Source: an uncultured Bacteroidales bacterium (GTDB lineage: Bacteria; Bacteroidota; Bacteroidia; Bacteroidales; Muribaculaceae). From it: a stretch of 40,260 nucleotides of DNA. Below are positions 17,933 through 25,528 of the stretch, one piece after another (position 1 is the first letter of the stretch; each line of letters begins with the position of its first letter). Location of the stretch: contig CANOUR010000013.1 of assembly GCA_947570265.1 (NCBI GenBank), positions 1 through 40,260 on the forward strand, read 5' to 3'. The notes beneath the pieces are model-generated. The model ran no database searches. It had not been told where the DNA came from and saw only the letters and a list, made by a program, of their open reading frames with translations. The position numbers and the translations under genes are program-made.

Positions 17933-18317
17933 AGTATTTCAGATTTATATTCTTATTTATCCGTTTTATCTGTAAAAGTTAAGTGCCGGAGGGGTGCACA
18001 CACTTTCATATGTGCGCACTCCACGCTACGCGAAAGCTCTGCAAATTTCGCAATAATTATCCAATAACGCAAGCCGCAGGATGCCGACGGCATTGATCAG
18101 GCTCAAGGATGTGTGAAATAAGTATAAATATATTTAATTGCCATAGGCGTAATGTGAAGATAGATTGCGTTATAGCCGATGAAGAGATCTGGGAATGAGA
18201 TTGCGTGCGGCGAACAATCGGTGTTGTAATAGCCTTTATAGTGGCAAAGACTTTGACAGGCGTGGCGTTGCCGCGCCGTTGGAGAAATCAGCTATTGAAC
18301 CCATTAAAAACTAAGAT
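17933..18317. other. 385-bp divergent intergenic region between glmS and the decarboxylase gene
   Basis: No ORF or RNA gene was recognised. It holds an imperfect 12-bp inverted repeat at 17991-18022 (GGGGTGCACACA ... TGTGCGCACTCC, 8-nt loop), a short ATGCC-GAC-GGCAT hairpin near 18078-18090 and AT-rich tracts near 18120-18140. The best glmS -7 candidate is a poor TAACTTTT on the minus strand near 17975-17982. No clean TAnnTTTG box precedes the decarboxylase gene. Confidence 0.6.
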
Positions 18318-19472
18318 ATGGCAGCAAAAAATTACTCGCCGGTGATGCAGGAGCTCATCGACATGATTGAAAAGAACGGTTGGCGAGATAAGTTCCAGAA
18401 GGCGCTCGACAAGTGTCATGAACTTAACACAATCGAATATGAGAACATCAAGACTCTCGAAGATTATTTCGATTGGTGTGAGTCGAATCTCCACTGGGTG
18501 CCTAAGGAAGACCCCGAGGGAGAGGTGGTCTATCAGCATGTGACGATGTTTTATTTTCTGCTTGACCAGGATCCTGTCAAACAGTTGCAGACACCTGTCG
18601 TGCCGAGCCGTCTGAAAGACAATGTCATGCCTGAACTGTCGCCTTTGTCGACATGGATGCGCAAGTTTGTAGTATCGCTCGGCATGTGGATGGATACTCC
18701 TGAATCGCTTAACGATGAGGCTGTTAAATCGTACTATGATTCGCCTCGTTACAACATGAATGAGTATGAGATGCCAAAGGGTGGCTGGAAGACTTTCAAC
18801 CAGTTCTTCGCACGCAGTCTCAAGCCCGGCTACCGTCCAGTGGCTGCGGTGAATGACGATCATGTGATCACATCGCCTGCAGACTCGACCAACGATGGAC
18901 AGTGGGAGGTGAATTCTGATTCGAATGTGAATATCAAGGGACTCGAATGGAGTCTTGACGAGCTGCTGCAGGGCAGCCGCTATAAGGAGGATTTCAGCGG
19001 CGGTGTGTGGATCCATCAGTTCCTCAACACGGTTGACTATCACCGCCAGCATGCTCCTGTGGGAGGTAAGGTGCTCGAGGCGCGTGTGATTCAGGGCGCA
19101 ACATGGCTCGGTGTGCATGCCGAACCGATCGAGGGTGATCCCCAAGGCCGTACACATATCGTGCGCCACATCGTGGCCGAGGATGAGGCCGGATATCAGT
19201 TCATGCAGACACGTGGTCTGATCGTCATACAGTCGAAGATAGGCAAGGTGGCCATTCTGCCTATGGGCATGGCTCAGGTATCGTCGATCGTAGTGACGGC
19301 CGAGGAAGGTGTCACGCTCCGCAAGGGTGAGGAAATAAGCTACTTCCAGTTTGGCGGATCAGACATCGTGATGGTTTTCGAGCGCGCGTCGAATGTCAGC
19401 ATCACTGCGCAGCCGGGTGTACACTACCGCACCGGTACACGTATCGCCCAGGCATTTCCGGTTGGCGAGTGA
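18318..19472 (+). CDS. Phosphatidylserine decarboxylase-family protein (long, PsiD-like architecture)
   Basis: Pyruvoyl-type decarboxylase of 384 residues. The N-terminal about 100 residues resemble the PSDC-associated domain (PF12588) found in fungal PsiD-like tryptophan decarboxylases. The PSD catalytic domain follows: FNQFFARSLKPGYRPV (160-174), SPADS (186-190), DYHRQHAPVGG (240-250) and the C-terminal FGGSDIVMVF, where Ser348 is the expected self-cleavage/pyruvoyl residue. Housekeeping bacterial PSDs are shorter, lack this N-domain and end in an LGST-type motif. The next gene, 99 nt on, is a GadC-like antiporter rather than a phospholipid gene, so a soluble amino acid is the more likely substrate. 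That is an inference; lipid decarboxylation is not excluded. Confidence 0.82.
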   Translation: MAAKNYSPVMQELIDMIEKNGWRDKFQKALDKCHELNTIEYENIKTLEDYFDWCESNLHWVPKEDPEGEVVYQHVTMFYFLLDQDPVKQLQTPVVPSRLKDNVMPELSPLSTWMRKFVVSLGMWMDTPESLNDEAVKSYYDSPRYNMNEYEMPKGGWKTFNQFFARSLKPGYRPVAAVNDDHVITSPADSTNDGQWEVNSDSNVNIKGLEWSLDELLQGSRYKEDFSGGVWIHQFLNTVDYHRQHAPVGGKVLEARVIQGATWLGVHAEPIEGDPQGRTHIVRHIVAEDEAGYQFMQTRGLIVIQSKIGKVAILPMGMAQVSSIVVTAEEGVTLRKGEEISYFQFGGSDIVMVFERASNVSITAQPGVHYRTGTRIAQAFPVGE

Positions 19473-19505
19473 CGATAGCTGAATCCCGGATATTATTAAG
19501 TATTC

Positions 19506-19545
19506 AGGCGGAGAATCCCGATCGTTCACATCAGGGACTCCGCCT
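19506..19545 (+). terminator. Hairpin between the decarboxylase and antiporter genes
   Basis: Perfect 8-bp stem AGGCGGAG/CTCCGCCT with an inner TCCC/GGGA pair. No T-run follows, so partial termination or mRNA processing is more likely than a full stop. Confidence 0.5.
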
Positions 19546-19571
19546 GTATCATTCAAAAACATTTCATCAAC

Positions 19572-21149
19572 ATGAGCAACAGCAAATTAAAGTCGGGTAA
19601 AGCCGCCAAGGGGACGCTGACGATGATCGCCATGTCGATTATGATCGTCACGTCGATACTGAGTATGCGCGGGTTGCCTTCGGAGGCAAAATTCGGTATA
19701 CAGTCAATTTTTTACTATCTGTTTGCGGCAGTGGTGTTTCTGTTGCCGTTCTCACTCGTATGCGCTGAGCTTGCATCGACCTACAGCAAGCCCGGTGGTC
19801 TTTACCGCTGGGTTGCGGAGGCATTTGGCCCCAGATGGGGGTGGACGGCGATGTTTCTCGAGTGGCAGACGGTGGTGATATGGTTTCCTACGGTGCTGAT
19901 GTTTGGAGCGGCATCGTTGGCTTATATTTTCTGGCCGGACAGTTTTGACAGCTGGCTGGCATCGAATAAGGTATACACTCTTGTCATAGCGCTCGTGATT
20001 TATTGGGGTGTAACGCTCAACTCGCTTCGCGGTCAGGCGCAAGCCAATCGGCTGAGCACTTTGGGTGGACTGTGCGGCACCATCATACCGGGTGCGATAT
20101 TGATAGTTCTCGGTGTGGTGTATGTGTGCATGGGCAAGCAGATCGATCTTGCGCAAGTGCCGTTTTTCCCGGATTTCTTCAATCTTGAGACGGTTGTCCT
20201 TGCGGCCTCGATATTCCTGTTTTATGCGGGTATGGAGATTCAGGCGGTGCATATCAACGACATGCAGAATCCGGCACGCGACTTTCCGCGAGCCGTTTTC
20301 CTTGCCATTGCCGTCATAGTAGTCGTGTATGCCGCAGGCACGCTTATCATCGGGCTGGTCATTCCGGCAAAGGATATCAATTTACTGCAGTCGCTGCTGG
20401 TGGCTTACAAGGCGTTGTGGGCATCATTCGGCCTCAGCTGGATGGGCAATGTCATTGCGTTGCTGATCATGGTCGGTGTAGTGGGGCAGGTGAGCGCCCT
20501 TGTCACCGGCCCGTCGACGGGTCTGATGGCTGTGGCACAGTCAGGCTACCTTCCACGTAGCATGCAGACACTCAACAAGAATGGAGTGAACAAGCCTATT
20601 CTTCTGATTGAGGGTGTGTTTGTCACCGTGTTGTGTTTGATACTGATTGTGCTTCCTACGGTCGAGTCGGCATATCAGATAATGTCGCAGATGGCCACGA
20701 TCATATATTTGATAATGGTGCTGATGATCTATGGTGCATTTCTGAGACTGCGCCGCACTGAGCCGGGCAAATCGCGGGGCTTCAAGGTGCCGTTTGGCAA
20801 TGCCGGCAAGTGGATTGTCACTGTGGTCGGTGTTGCAGGGGCGCTGTTTCCTCTGTTGCTAAGCTATCTGCCGCCATCGCAGATCAACACCGGTAGTCCG
20901 GTGGTGTATGTAGGCATCTTGTTGGCCGGAGTCGCGGTGTTTGTGGCTCTTCCGCTTGTGGTCTATGCATTCAGAAAGCCGTCGTGGCGAAATCCCGATG
21001 CTCGTTTCTATCCTTTCGACTGGCAGATAGAAGATCGAAAGCCATGGGAAGTGTCGAAATGGTCAGCCGGTTATGAGCCTACCCAGCAGCAGGTTGCCGA
21101 TGCCGAGCAGCAAGCGATCACAAACCATGCCACACAAAAGCATATGTGA
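19572..21149 (+). CDS. APC-superfamily amino acid antiporter, GadC-like
   Basis: Integral membrane transporter of 525 residues with about 12 hydrophobic segments. The N-terminus (LTMIAMSIMIVTSILSMRGLPSEAKFG, cut here for reading) and STYSKPGGLYRWVAEAFGPRWGW near residue 70 match the glutamate:GABA antiporter group, which exchanges an amino acid for its decarboxylated amine. The hydrophilic C-terminus (about 480-525, DWQIEDRKPWEVSKW) resembles the tail that gates GadC. It directly follows the PSD-family decarboxylase, the arrangement expected of a decarboxylase/antiporter pair that exports amine and consumes protons. The actual substrate is unknown. Confidence 0.85.
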   Translation: MSNSKLKSGKAAKGTLTMIAMSIMIVTSILSMRGLPSEAKFGIQSIFYYLFAAVVFLLPFSLVCAELASTYSKPGGLYRWVAEAFGPRWGWTAMFLEWQTVVIWFPTVLMFGAASLAYIFWPDSFDSWLASNKVYTLVIALVIYWGVTLNSLRGQAQANRLSTLGGLCGTIIPGAILIVLGVVYVCMGKQIDLAQVPFFPDFFNLETVVLAASIFLFYAGMEIQAVHINDMQNPARDFPRAVFLAIAVIVVVYAAGTLIIGLVIPAKDINLLQSLLVAYKALWASFGLSWMGNVIALLIMVGVVGQVSALVTGPSTGLMAVAQSGYLPRSMQTLNKNGVNKPILLIEGVFVTVLCLILIVLPTVESAYQIMSQMATIIYLIMVLMIYGAFLRLRRTEPGKSRGFKVPFGNAGKWIVTVVGVAGALFPLLLSYLPPSQINTGSPVVYVGILLAGVAVFVALPLVVYAFRKPSWRNPDARFYPFDWQIEDRKPWEVSKWSAGYEPTQQQVADAEQQAITNHATQKHM

Positions 21150-21215
21150 CGGGATGCATGGCGCCTGTTAACACTCATTAACCTTATGGCACACCGAATA
21201 TTCACCGCGATTACT

Positions 21216-21223
21216 TACCTTTG
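21216..21223 (+). promoter_or_regulatory. Bacteroidetes -7 box of the tRNA-Ser(GGA) gene
   Basis: TACCTTTG, 19 nt before the tRNA 5' end, identical to the box of the other tRNA-Ser gene. Confidence 0.75.
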
Positions 21224-21241
21224 CACTGCAAAAAAGCGTAA

Positions 21242-21329
21242 GGAGCGGTGCTCGAGTGGCTGAAGAGGCACGCCTGGAAAGCGTGTAAGCGGCAAAACCG
21301 CTTCCCGAGTTCGAATCTCGGTCGCTCCG
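21242..21329 (+). tRNA. tRNA-Ser (anticodon GGA)
   Basis: 88-nt class II tRNA with acceptor GGAGCGG/TCGCTCC (one G-T pair), anticodon stem CACGC/GCGTG around loop CTGGAAA (anticodon GGA), a long variable arm AAGCGG..CCGCTT and GTTCGAATC in the T arm. No encoded CCA. An AT-rich islet begins just past its terminator. Confidence 0.96.
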
Positions 21330-21337
21330 CAGTTTAG

Positions 21338-21381
21338 AGCCTTGTAGATCAGAATTTGAATCTGATTTGCAAGGCTTTTTT
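21338..21381 (+). terminator. Terminator of the tRNA-Ser(GGA) gene
   Basis: 16-bp stem with two G-T wobbles (AGCCTTGTAGATCAGA with TCTGATTTGCAAGGCT) followed by six T. Confidence 0.9.
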
Positions 21382-21470
21382 AGTGCGTGGTTTTACGGCA
21401 GCCTGTCGGTGGTGTAGCTCGCAATGGGCACAAAAAATTGCTCGAATCAAAGTAGTTACAAAAAAATCGT

Positions 21471-21478
21471 TAAGTTTG
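21471..21478 (+). promoter_or_regulatory. Bacteroidetes -7 box for the decayed transglutaminase gene
   Basis: TAAGTTTG fits TAnnTTTG and lies 20-26 nt before the candidate ATGs at 21499 and 21505. Confidence 0.5.
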
Positions 21479-21498
21479 TACTTATTATCACAAGTGCA

Positions 21499-22997
21499 AT
21501 GACCATGAGAAAAGTAATATTGATAGCAACGCTTTGTATTATCTACGCATTTGGCCTAAATGCTCAAATTATTGAGGTTGATTCGCTCGATAAAACAGCC
21601 ACGGAACTCATCTTACCAAAGTGTCATACTCTTTCTTCTACATTTGAGGGGAAAGGCTTTGACAATTTAAGAACGATTACGTTTCAAGGCATAGATTTTC
21701 TCCCTGGTGAAACATTCAAAGGGTTACAAAAATTAGAAGAAGTTATCTTTAATGGAGATAACTTAAATATTGGTGGTTGCCAATACTGTGACTTACCTAA
21801 ACTTAAACGTGTTGTGATGAATGGCAATACTTTTTTAGTCAATGGAAGCACTGCGGTTGTCCGTTGTCCGGAGTTCGAGACATTTGAAATCAACGGACTA
21901 ATCACTTATTCGGAAATGTCCGACCCTTCTGACTCACCAAAATTCAAAGGCTATACTGGAGATTTTGCCATGCTTTACAATGGCAATAGCGAAATGATAA
22001 CAGCGACTCCTGTCACTGTCGTTGCTAAAGATCCACGGTATATTGCCGCATTTAAACGTCAGTTTTCGCAAGTCGCAGATGCTCTGTCACATGCTGAAAA
22101 CGATAGTAAATTTGCAAGTCGGTTTATTTGGTTTAATTCCCAATTTGAGGATTTGGCAAAGCAAATGGGTTTAGAGATTTCCGCTTATGTTCAAGCATAT
22201 AGAAAGGCAAAAGAAAATCCGGCATTCTGGACTAAACTTGAAACTATACAACACTCACCGGCTTAAGCAACCGACACTGTGAAAGTTAAATTTACATACC
22301 AGTCGGCAACACAATCGGGACTTGCTAAAACACGTCAGCGGTTTAACCTTGATAGTATTGCTGGGCATGGCAATGATATTTCTAAAATTAAGAACTTGAC
22401 CTGTTGGGTTCATGATTTAGTGCGCCATGATGGAGGGTCTTATAACCCATCTGGTACGAAAACATTAGCAAATCTTGTTGACTCTTGCAGACTATACGAC
22501 CGTGGCGTAAACTGCCGCATGATGGCAATAATGCTTACAGAGGCTTTACTTGCAGAGGGTATTCCGGCACGATATCTTACTTGTCAGTCGAAAGATTATG
22601 ACACCGACTCAGATTGCCATGTGATTTGTGTGGCATGGTCTGAGTCTCTTAACAAGTGGGTGTGGGCTGACCCAACTTTTGCAGCTTTTGTTACCGATAA
22701 AAATGGGTTGATGCTTCATCCCGGTGAGGTTAGGCAGCATCTAATGGATAATGAACAGTTGTTGCTAAATGAAGACGCCAACTGGAACCACGAAGAGCTT
22801 CTAAGCAAGGAAGATTACCTTGATTACTATATGGCAAAAATCTGTATTTCATCACCGCCATAACTGATAATAGACAGGCGCCTGAGGGAGATACGTTGCA
22901 GTCCGTTTATATAACACTTAGTCCTGTGCGTTCAAACTATGCAGGTTCGCAAATAGTTACCACGGATTATTATAAATTTTGGCAATCTCCTAAATAA
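21499..22997 (+). pseudogene. Broken secreted BspA-type LRR / transglutaminase-like protein gene
   Basis: Two open pieces in one frame, 21499-22266 and 22279 (GTG)-22863, are separated by a single in-frame TAA and would join into one protein. Piece one has a signal peptide (MRKVILIATLCIIYAFGLNA) and BspA-like leucine-rich segments (LRTITFQGIDFLPGETF, LPKLKRVVMNG). Piece two is a transglutaminase-like core with the triad in order: Cys in DRGVNCRMMAIML, His in SDCHVICVAW and Asp in WVWADPTF. At about 22836 a run of five A where six would keep frame shifts the reading. The other frame then continues NLYFITAITDN ... KFWQSPK to a stop at 22997. Two lesions argue for decay; the A-run lesion alone could be a sequencing error. 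Confidence 0.75.
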
Positions 22998-23018
22998 GAA
23001 ATGTATTGTAAGAATTGT

Positions 23019-23026
23019 TAACTTTG
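23019..23026 (+). promoter_or_regulatory. Bacteroidetes -7 box upstream of the SusD-like composite gene
   Basis: TAACTTTG fits TAnnTTTG. The ATG at 23169 is about 140 nt away, so the transcript would have a long leader. Confidence 0.55.
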
Positions 23027-23168
23027 CATCTATAGTAAACTCGATCTGACATAGGTCAATCCATAGTGGAATGCAAATATGCGGCCATAGCCGAAAACTC
23101 CTAACGTAGAGTTACAAGGCTTTGGTCGGTCACCAGATGCAATGTCGTTAGTTTTCATTTTTATAAAG

Positions 23169-25346
23169 ATGAACTTCAAAAAAATATTGTGCCCATTTAT
23201 CGTTGCATCGCTATTTGTGTCATGCTCTGATAAAAATGATGAACCAAGTGGAGGTGAACAGCCGAAAACCGACAAGTATCAGCTTTCGGGTAAAGTTGAA
23301 AAAGGGCCTTTTGTTCGCGGCTCATCTATCAGTGTTCAACCGCTCAGTGCTTCGCTGACTGTTATCGGCACAGTATTCAATGGTGAGATTACTGACGATG
23401 CCGGCACTTTCGACCTTGGACAGATTGAACTCGCATCGCAGTTCGTAAGAATTACCACTGACGGTTATTACTTCAACGAAGTGACAGGCAAGCTCTCGAC
23501 AGGCACATTGCACCTTACCGCTTATGCTGATCTTTCTGACCGAAGTACAGTCAACGTCAATATTCTCACTCACTTAAAGTCTGCACGTATTCAAAAACTT
23601 ATGCAAGAAGGCAAGACCTTTGCCGAGGCAGACAAGCAAGCACAGAGAGAATTGCTCACTCAATTCGGACTTCAGGCATATGAGCACACCCCGGCAGAAA
23701 GCATGACCATTTCTGCCGGCACTGGTGGCTCGGGCGTTCTAATCGCTATATCTTCAATTGTACTGTGTGACAGAACAGATGCCGAAATCACACAATATCT
23801 ATCGACATTGAGCCAAGACCTTGCCGATGATGGGTCGTTCTCCGAGGCTAATATGAAAACGGTTTTCCAAGGTAAAAACCGTGTGACGCAGGACCTCGAA
23901 CGGCTATCCAATAATATCGTTGAACGCTATAGTGAGCTTGGTATGAACGTCTCCGTTCCAGATCTCCGTTATTTCTTCGACTGGAACAACGATGGCATTG
24001 CAGGTAATGAAATCAAAGACAATGTCGAAGTCAAACTGTCGCAAGAAGAAGTCTCATTTGATAAAGACGGCGGTACTGCCACGGTTACTGTTACATCAAA
24101 TGTGCCATTGTCGATAGAAAAGTATAGCGATCCTTACGGTACCGGTGACTTTGATGTAGTGCCTCCAAATACCTCAACCGAAGAATCCATGTTCAAGGAC
24201 TTCTTCATTGACGAGGGGAAACCAATTCAATGCAATTATACGTTTGAAAATAATATACTCACCATCAAAGTAGATAGGACTCAGAAACGAGCTGCACAAA
24301 CAGCTTCAATTCCTCTCTATGACATGATGGGAGTTTGTCGGGCCACCGTGCATGTTTCTCTTGCCGGGGATTCTTCAATTAAAATCAAACTTGGAGAAAG
24401 CGGCGAACAGGTCGTTACAGCTTCATTATCTAAGTTCGCTAATGCTCTATCGTGGATGTACTATGTTGAGCGTGGTTACACCGGCATGTATAAGTTCTAC
24501 GATGCGACATGCCCCTTCAATCCAAATGACAATTATAATTACTCGGCATTTAATGCCGCCTACCAATCAGCAGCATTAAATGCCAACTTTATAAAGATTC
24601 TCCAAGATTCAGAATATTCAAACGCAGTCCATTTCTTCAAGTTGCTGAATGCGATTGTCTACACTGAGATGGTTGACAAATGGGGACGTATAGGAATATG
24701 TGAGAGCCTTAATTATGAGAGTTCAGTTACTGAACAAAAAAGTGCAGAATATGTTCTGCGTTATCTCGAAAGTCAGTTAGATGCTATTTCTACAGAATTT
24801 TCAGACCGCAAAGCCGATAATCAAACTGTTTCGCCTGAAGGTATGTTCGATATGTCTAAGGACGTTTGGCGTATAGCTAAGGCAAACATTTATATGGCAC
24901 TCGGTGAGTACACAAATGCTGCAGCTTACCTTCAACATATAGTTGACAGCCACCGTTATTCAGTGGCATCAGGCAATGAATACGACCCCAATGCCGGAAC
25001 AATTCTGCACATTATAGTGCCTGACGAAGTGATGGCAGGACACACTTGCAGTTATTATTCTTTCGCTGATGTTCTCCTGATGCTTGCCGAATGCCATATT
25101 GCCACAGGCAATGAAACCAAGGCGACCCCGCTCATCAAAGAGGTTGCTAAAGCCAAGAGTTTAAATGTCAGCGGCAATGATATTGAAGATATTGCCTCGC
25201 TTCGAAAGCAGCTCTTTATCCCACGGTACTTCGCTTTTCAAAAACGCAACAACCTCGGCGGATATGCCGCTTATCAAAAACTTTGGCCTATTCCCGTCGA
25301 TCAAATCAATCTCTCTCCCGGTTGGACTCAGAATCCCGGTTACTAA
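23169..25346 (+). CDS. Composite surface lipoprotein: KGPF-type N-domain, BACON-like domain, SusD-like C-terminus
   Basis: Lipoprotein of 725 residues with signal and lipobox (SLFVSC, Cys19). Residues about 40-170 form a domain with KGPFVRGSSISVQPL, ITDDAGTF, GYYFNEVTG and VNVNILTHL, found in many secreted Bacteroidetes proteins. Residues about 287-400 look like a BACON beta-sandwich (LSQEEVSFDKDGGTATVTVTSN). From about 425 the protein resembles the later part of SusD/RagB, ending in YQKLWPIPVDQINLSPGWTQNPGY (split: LWPIPVDQI, then TQNPGY), the usual SusD terminus. The typical SusD start is replaced by the N-domains and no SusC is near. The start at 23169 places the signal peptide first. Its stop TAA is the first three bases of element 2. 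Confidence 0.78.
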   Translation: MNFKKILCPFIVASLFVSCSDKNDEPSGGEQPKTDKYQLSGKVEKGPFVRGSSISVQPLSASLTVIGTVFNGEITDDAGTFDLGQIELASQFVRITTDGYYFNEVTGKLSTGTLHLTAYADLSDRSTVNVNILTHLKSARIQKLMQEGKTFAEADKQAQRELLTQFGLQAYEHTPAESMTISAGTGGSGVLIAISSIVLCDRTDAEITQYLSTLSQDLADDGSFSEANMKTVFQGKNRVTQDLERLSNNIVERYSELGMNVSVPDLRYFFDWNNDGIAGNEIKDNVEVKLSQEEVSFDKDGGTATVTVTSNVPLSIEKYSDPYGTGDFDVVPPNTSTEESMFKDFFIDEGKPIQCNYTFENNILTIKVDRTQKRAAQTASIPLYDMMGVCRATVHVSLAGDSSIKIKLGESGEQVVTASLSKFANALSWMYYVERGYTGMYKFYDATCPFNPNDNYNYSAFNAAYQSAALNANFIKILQDSEYSNAVHFFKLLNAIVYTEMVDKWGRIGICESLNYESSVTEQKSAEYVLRYLESQLDAISTEFSDRKADNQTVSPEGMFDMSKDVWRIAKANIYMALGEYTNAAAYLQHIVDSHRYSVASGNEYDPNAGTILHIIVPDEVMAGHTCSYYSFADVLLMLAECHIATGNETKATPLIKEVAKAKSLNVSGNDIEDIASLRKQLFIPRYFAFQKRNNLGGYAAYQKLWPIPVDQINLSPGWTQNPGY

Positions 25347-25510
25347 GTAGGATGTACAAATTAGATAATGCATTGCCTGTAGCATTATATGGCATGCTTT
25401 CAACCGGCTTTTCCGTTACAATGGCACCCCATTGCGCCATCAAAGCCTTTTGAAATCCTACTCATATTATACCACATCCAATACGATAACAAATTTATAC
25501 ATCCTACTTA
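25344..25510. mobile_element. MITE-like inverted-repeat element 2, in the stop codon of the SusD-like gene
   Basis: 167-bp element with 20-bp terminal inverted repeats (25344-25363 and 25491-25510, 18 of 20 matching) that begin TAAGTAGGATGTA. TA lies at each end. No ORF inside; a small CAATGG-CACC-CCATTG hairpin is internal, and a further partial ATCCTACT occurs at about 25456-25463. The left TA is part of the TAA stop of the upstream gene. Deleting the element with one TA leaves GGT TAC TAA, the same stop position. It separates convergent genes and marks the right edge of the AT-rich islet. Tip sequence resembles element 1 (TAAGT, then TGT and CAA after a few bases). Confidence 0.72.
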
Positions 25511-25528
25511 AGCTCTTGACTTAATGTG

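Noticed and set aside
17933-18067. glmS ribozyme
   Set aside because: Known mainly in Gram-positive bacteria; the leader shows none of the recognisable pairing pattern.
18288-19169. Long open frame on the minus strand opposite the decarboxylase gene
   Set aside because: It mirrors the codon pattern of a well-supported gene, is rich in His/Arg/Leu without family motifs, and has no promoter or neighbours of its own.
22279-22863. Independent GTG-started small gene
   Set aside because: Same frame as the preceding piece with only one stop between, no ribosome binding site of note, and the core domain would lack its normal N-terminal context; treated as part of the pseudogene.
21305-25520. Direct repeat of the tRNA-Ser 3' end as an att site for the AT-rich islet
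   Set aside because: Only a very short match (TCGAATC) occurs downstream of the tRNA; nothing long enough was found near the right edge, and no integrase is present.
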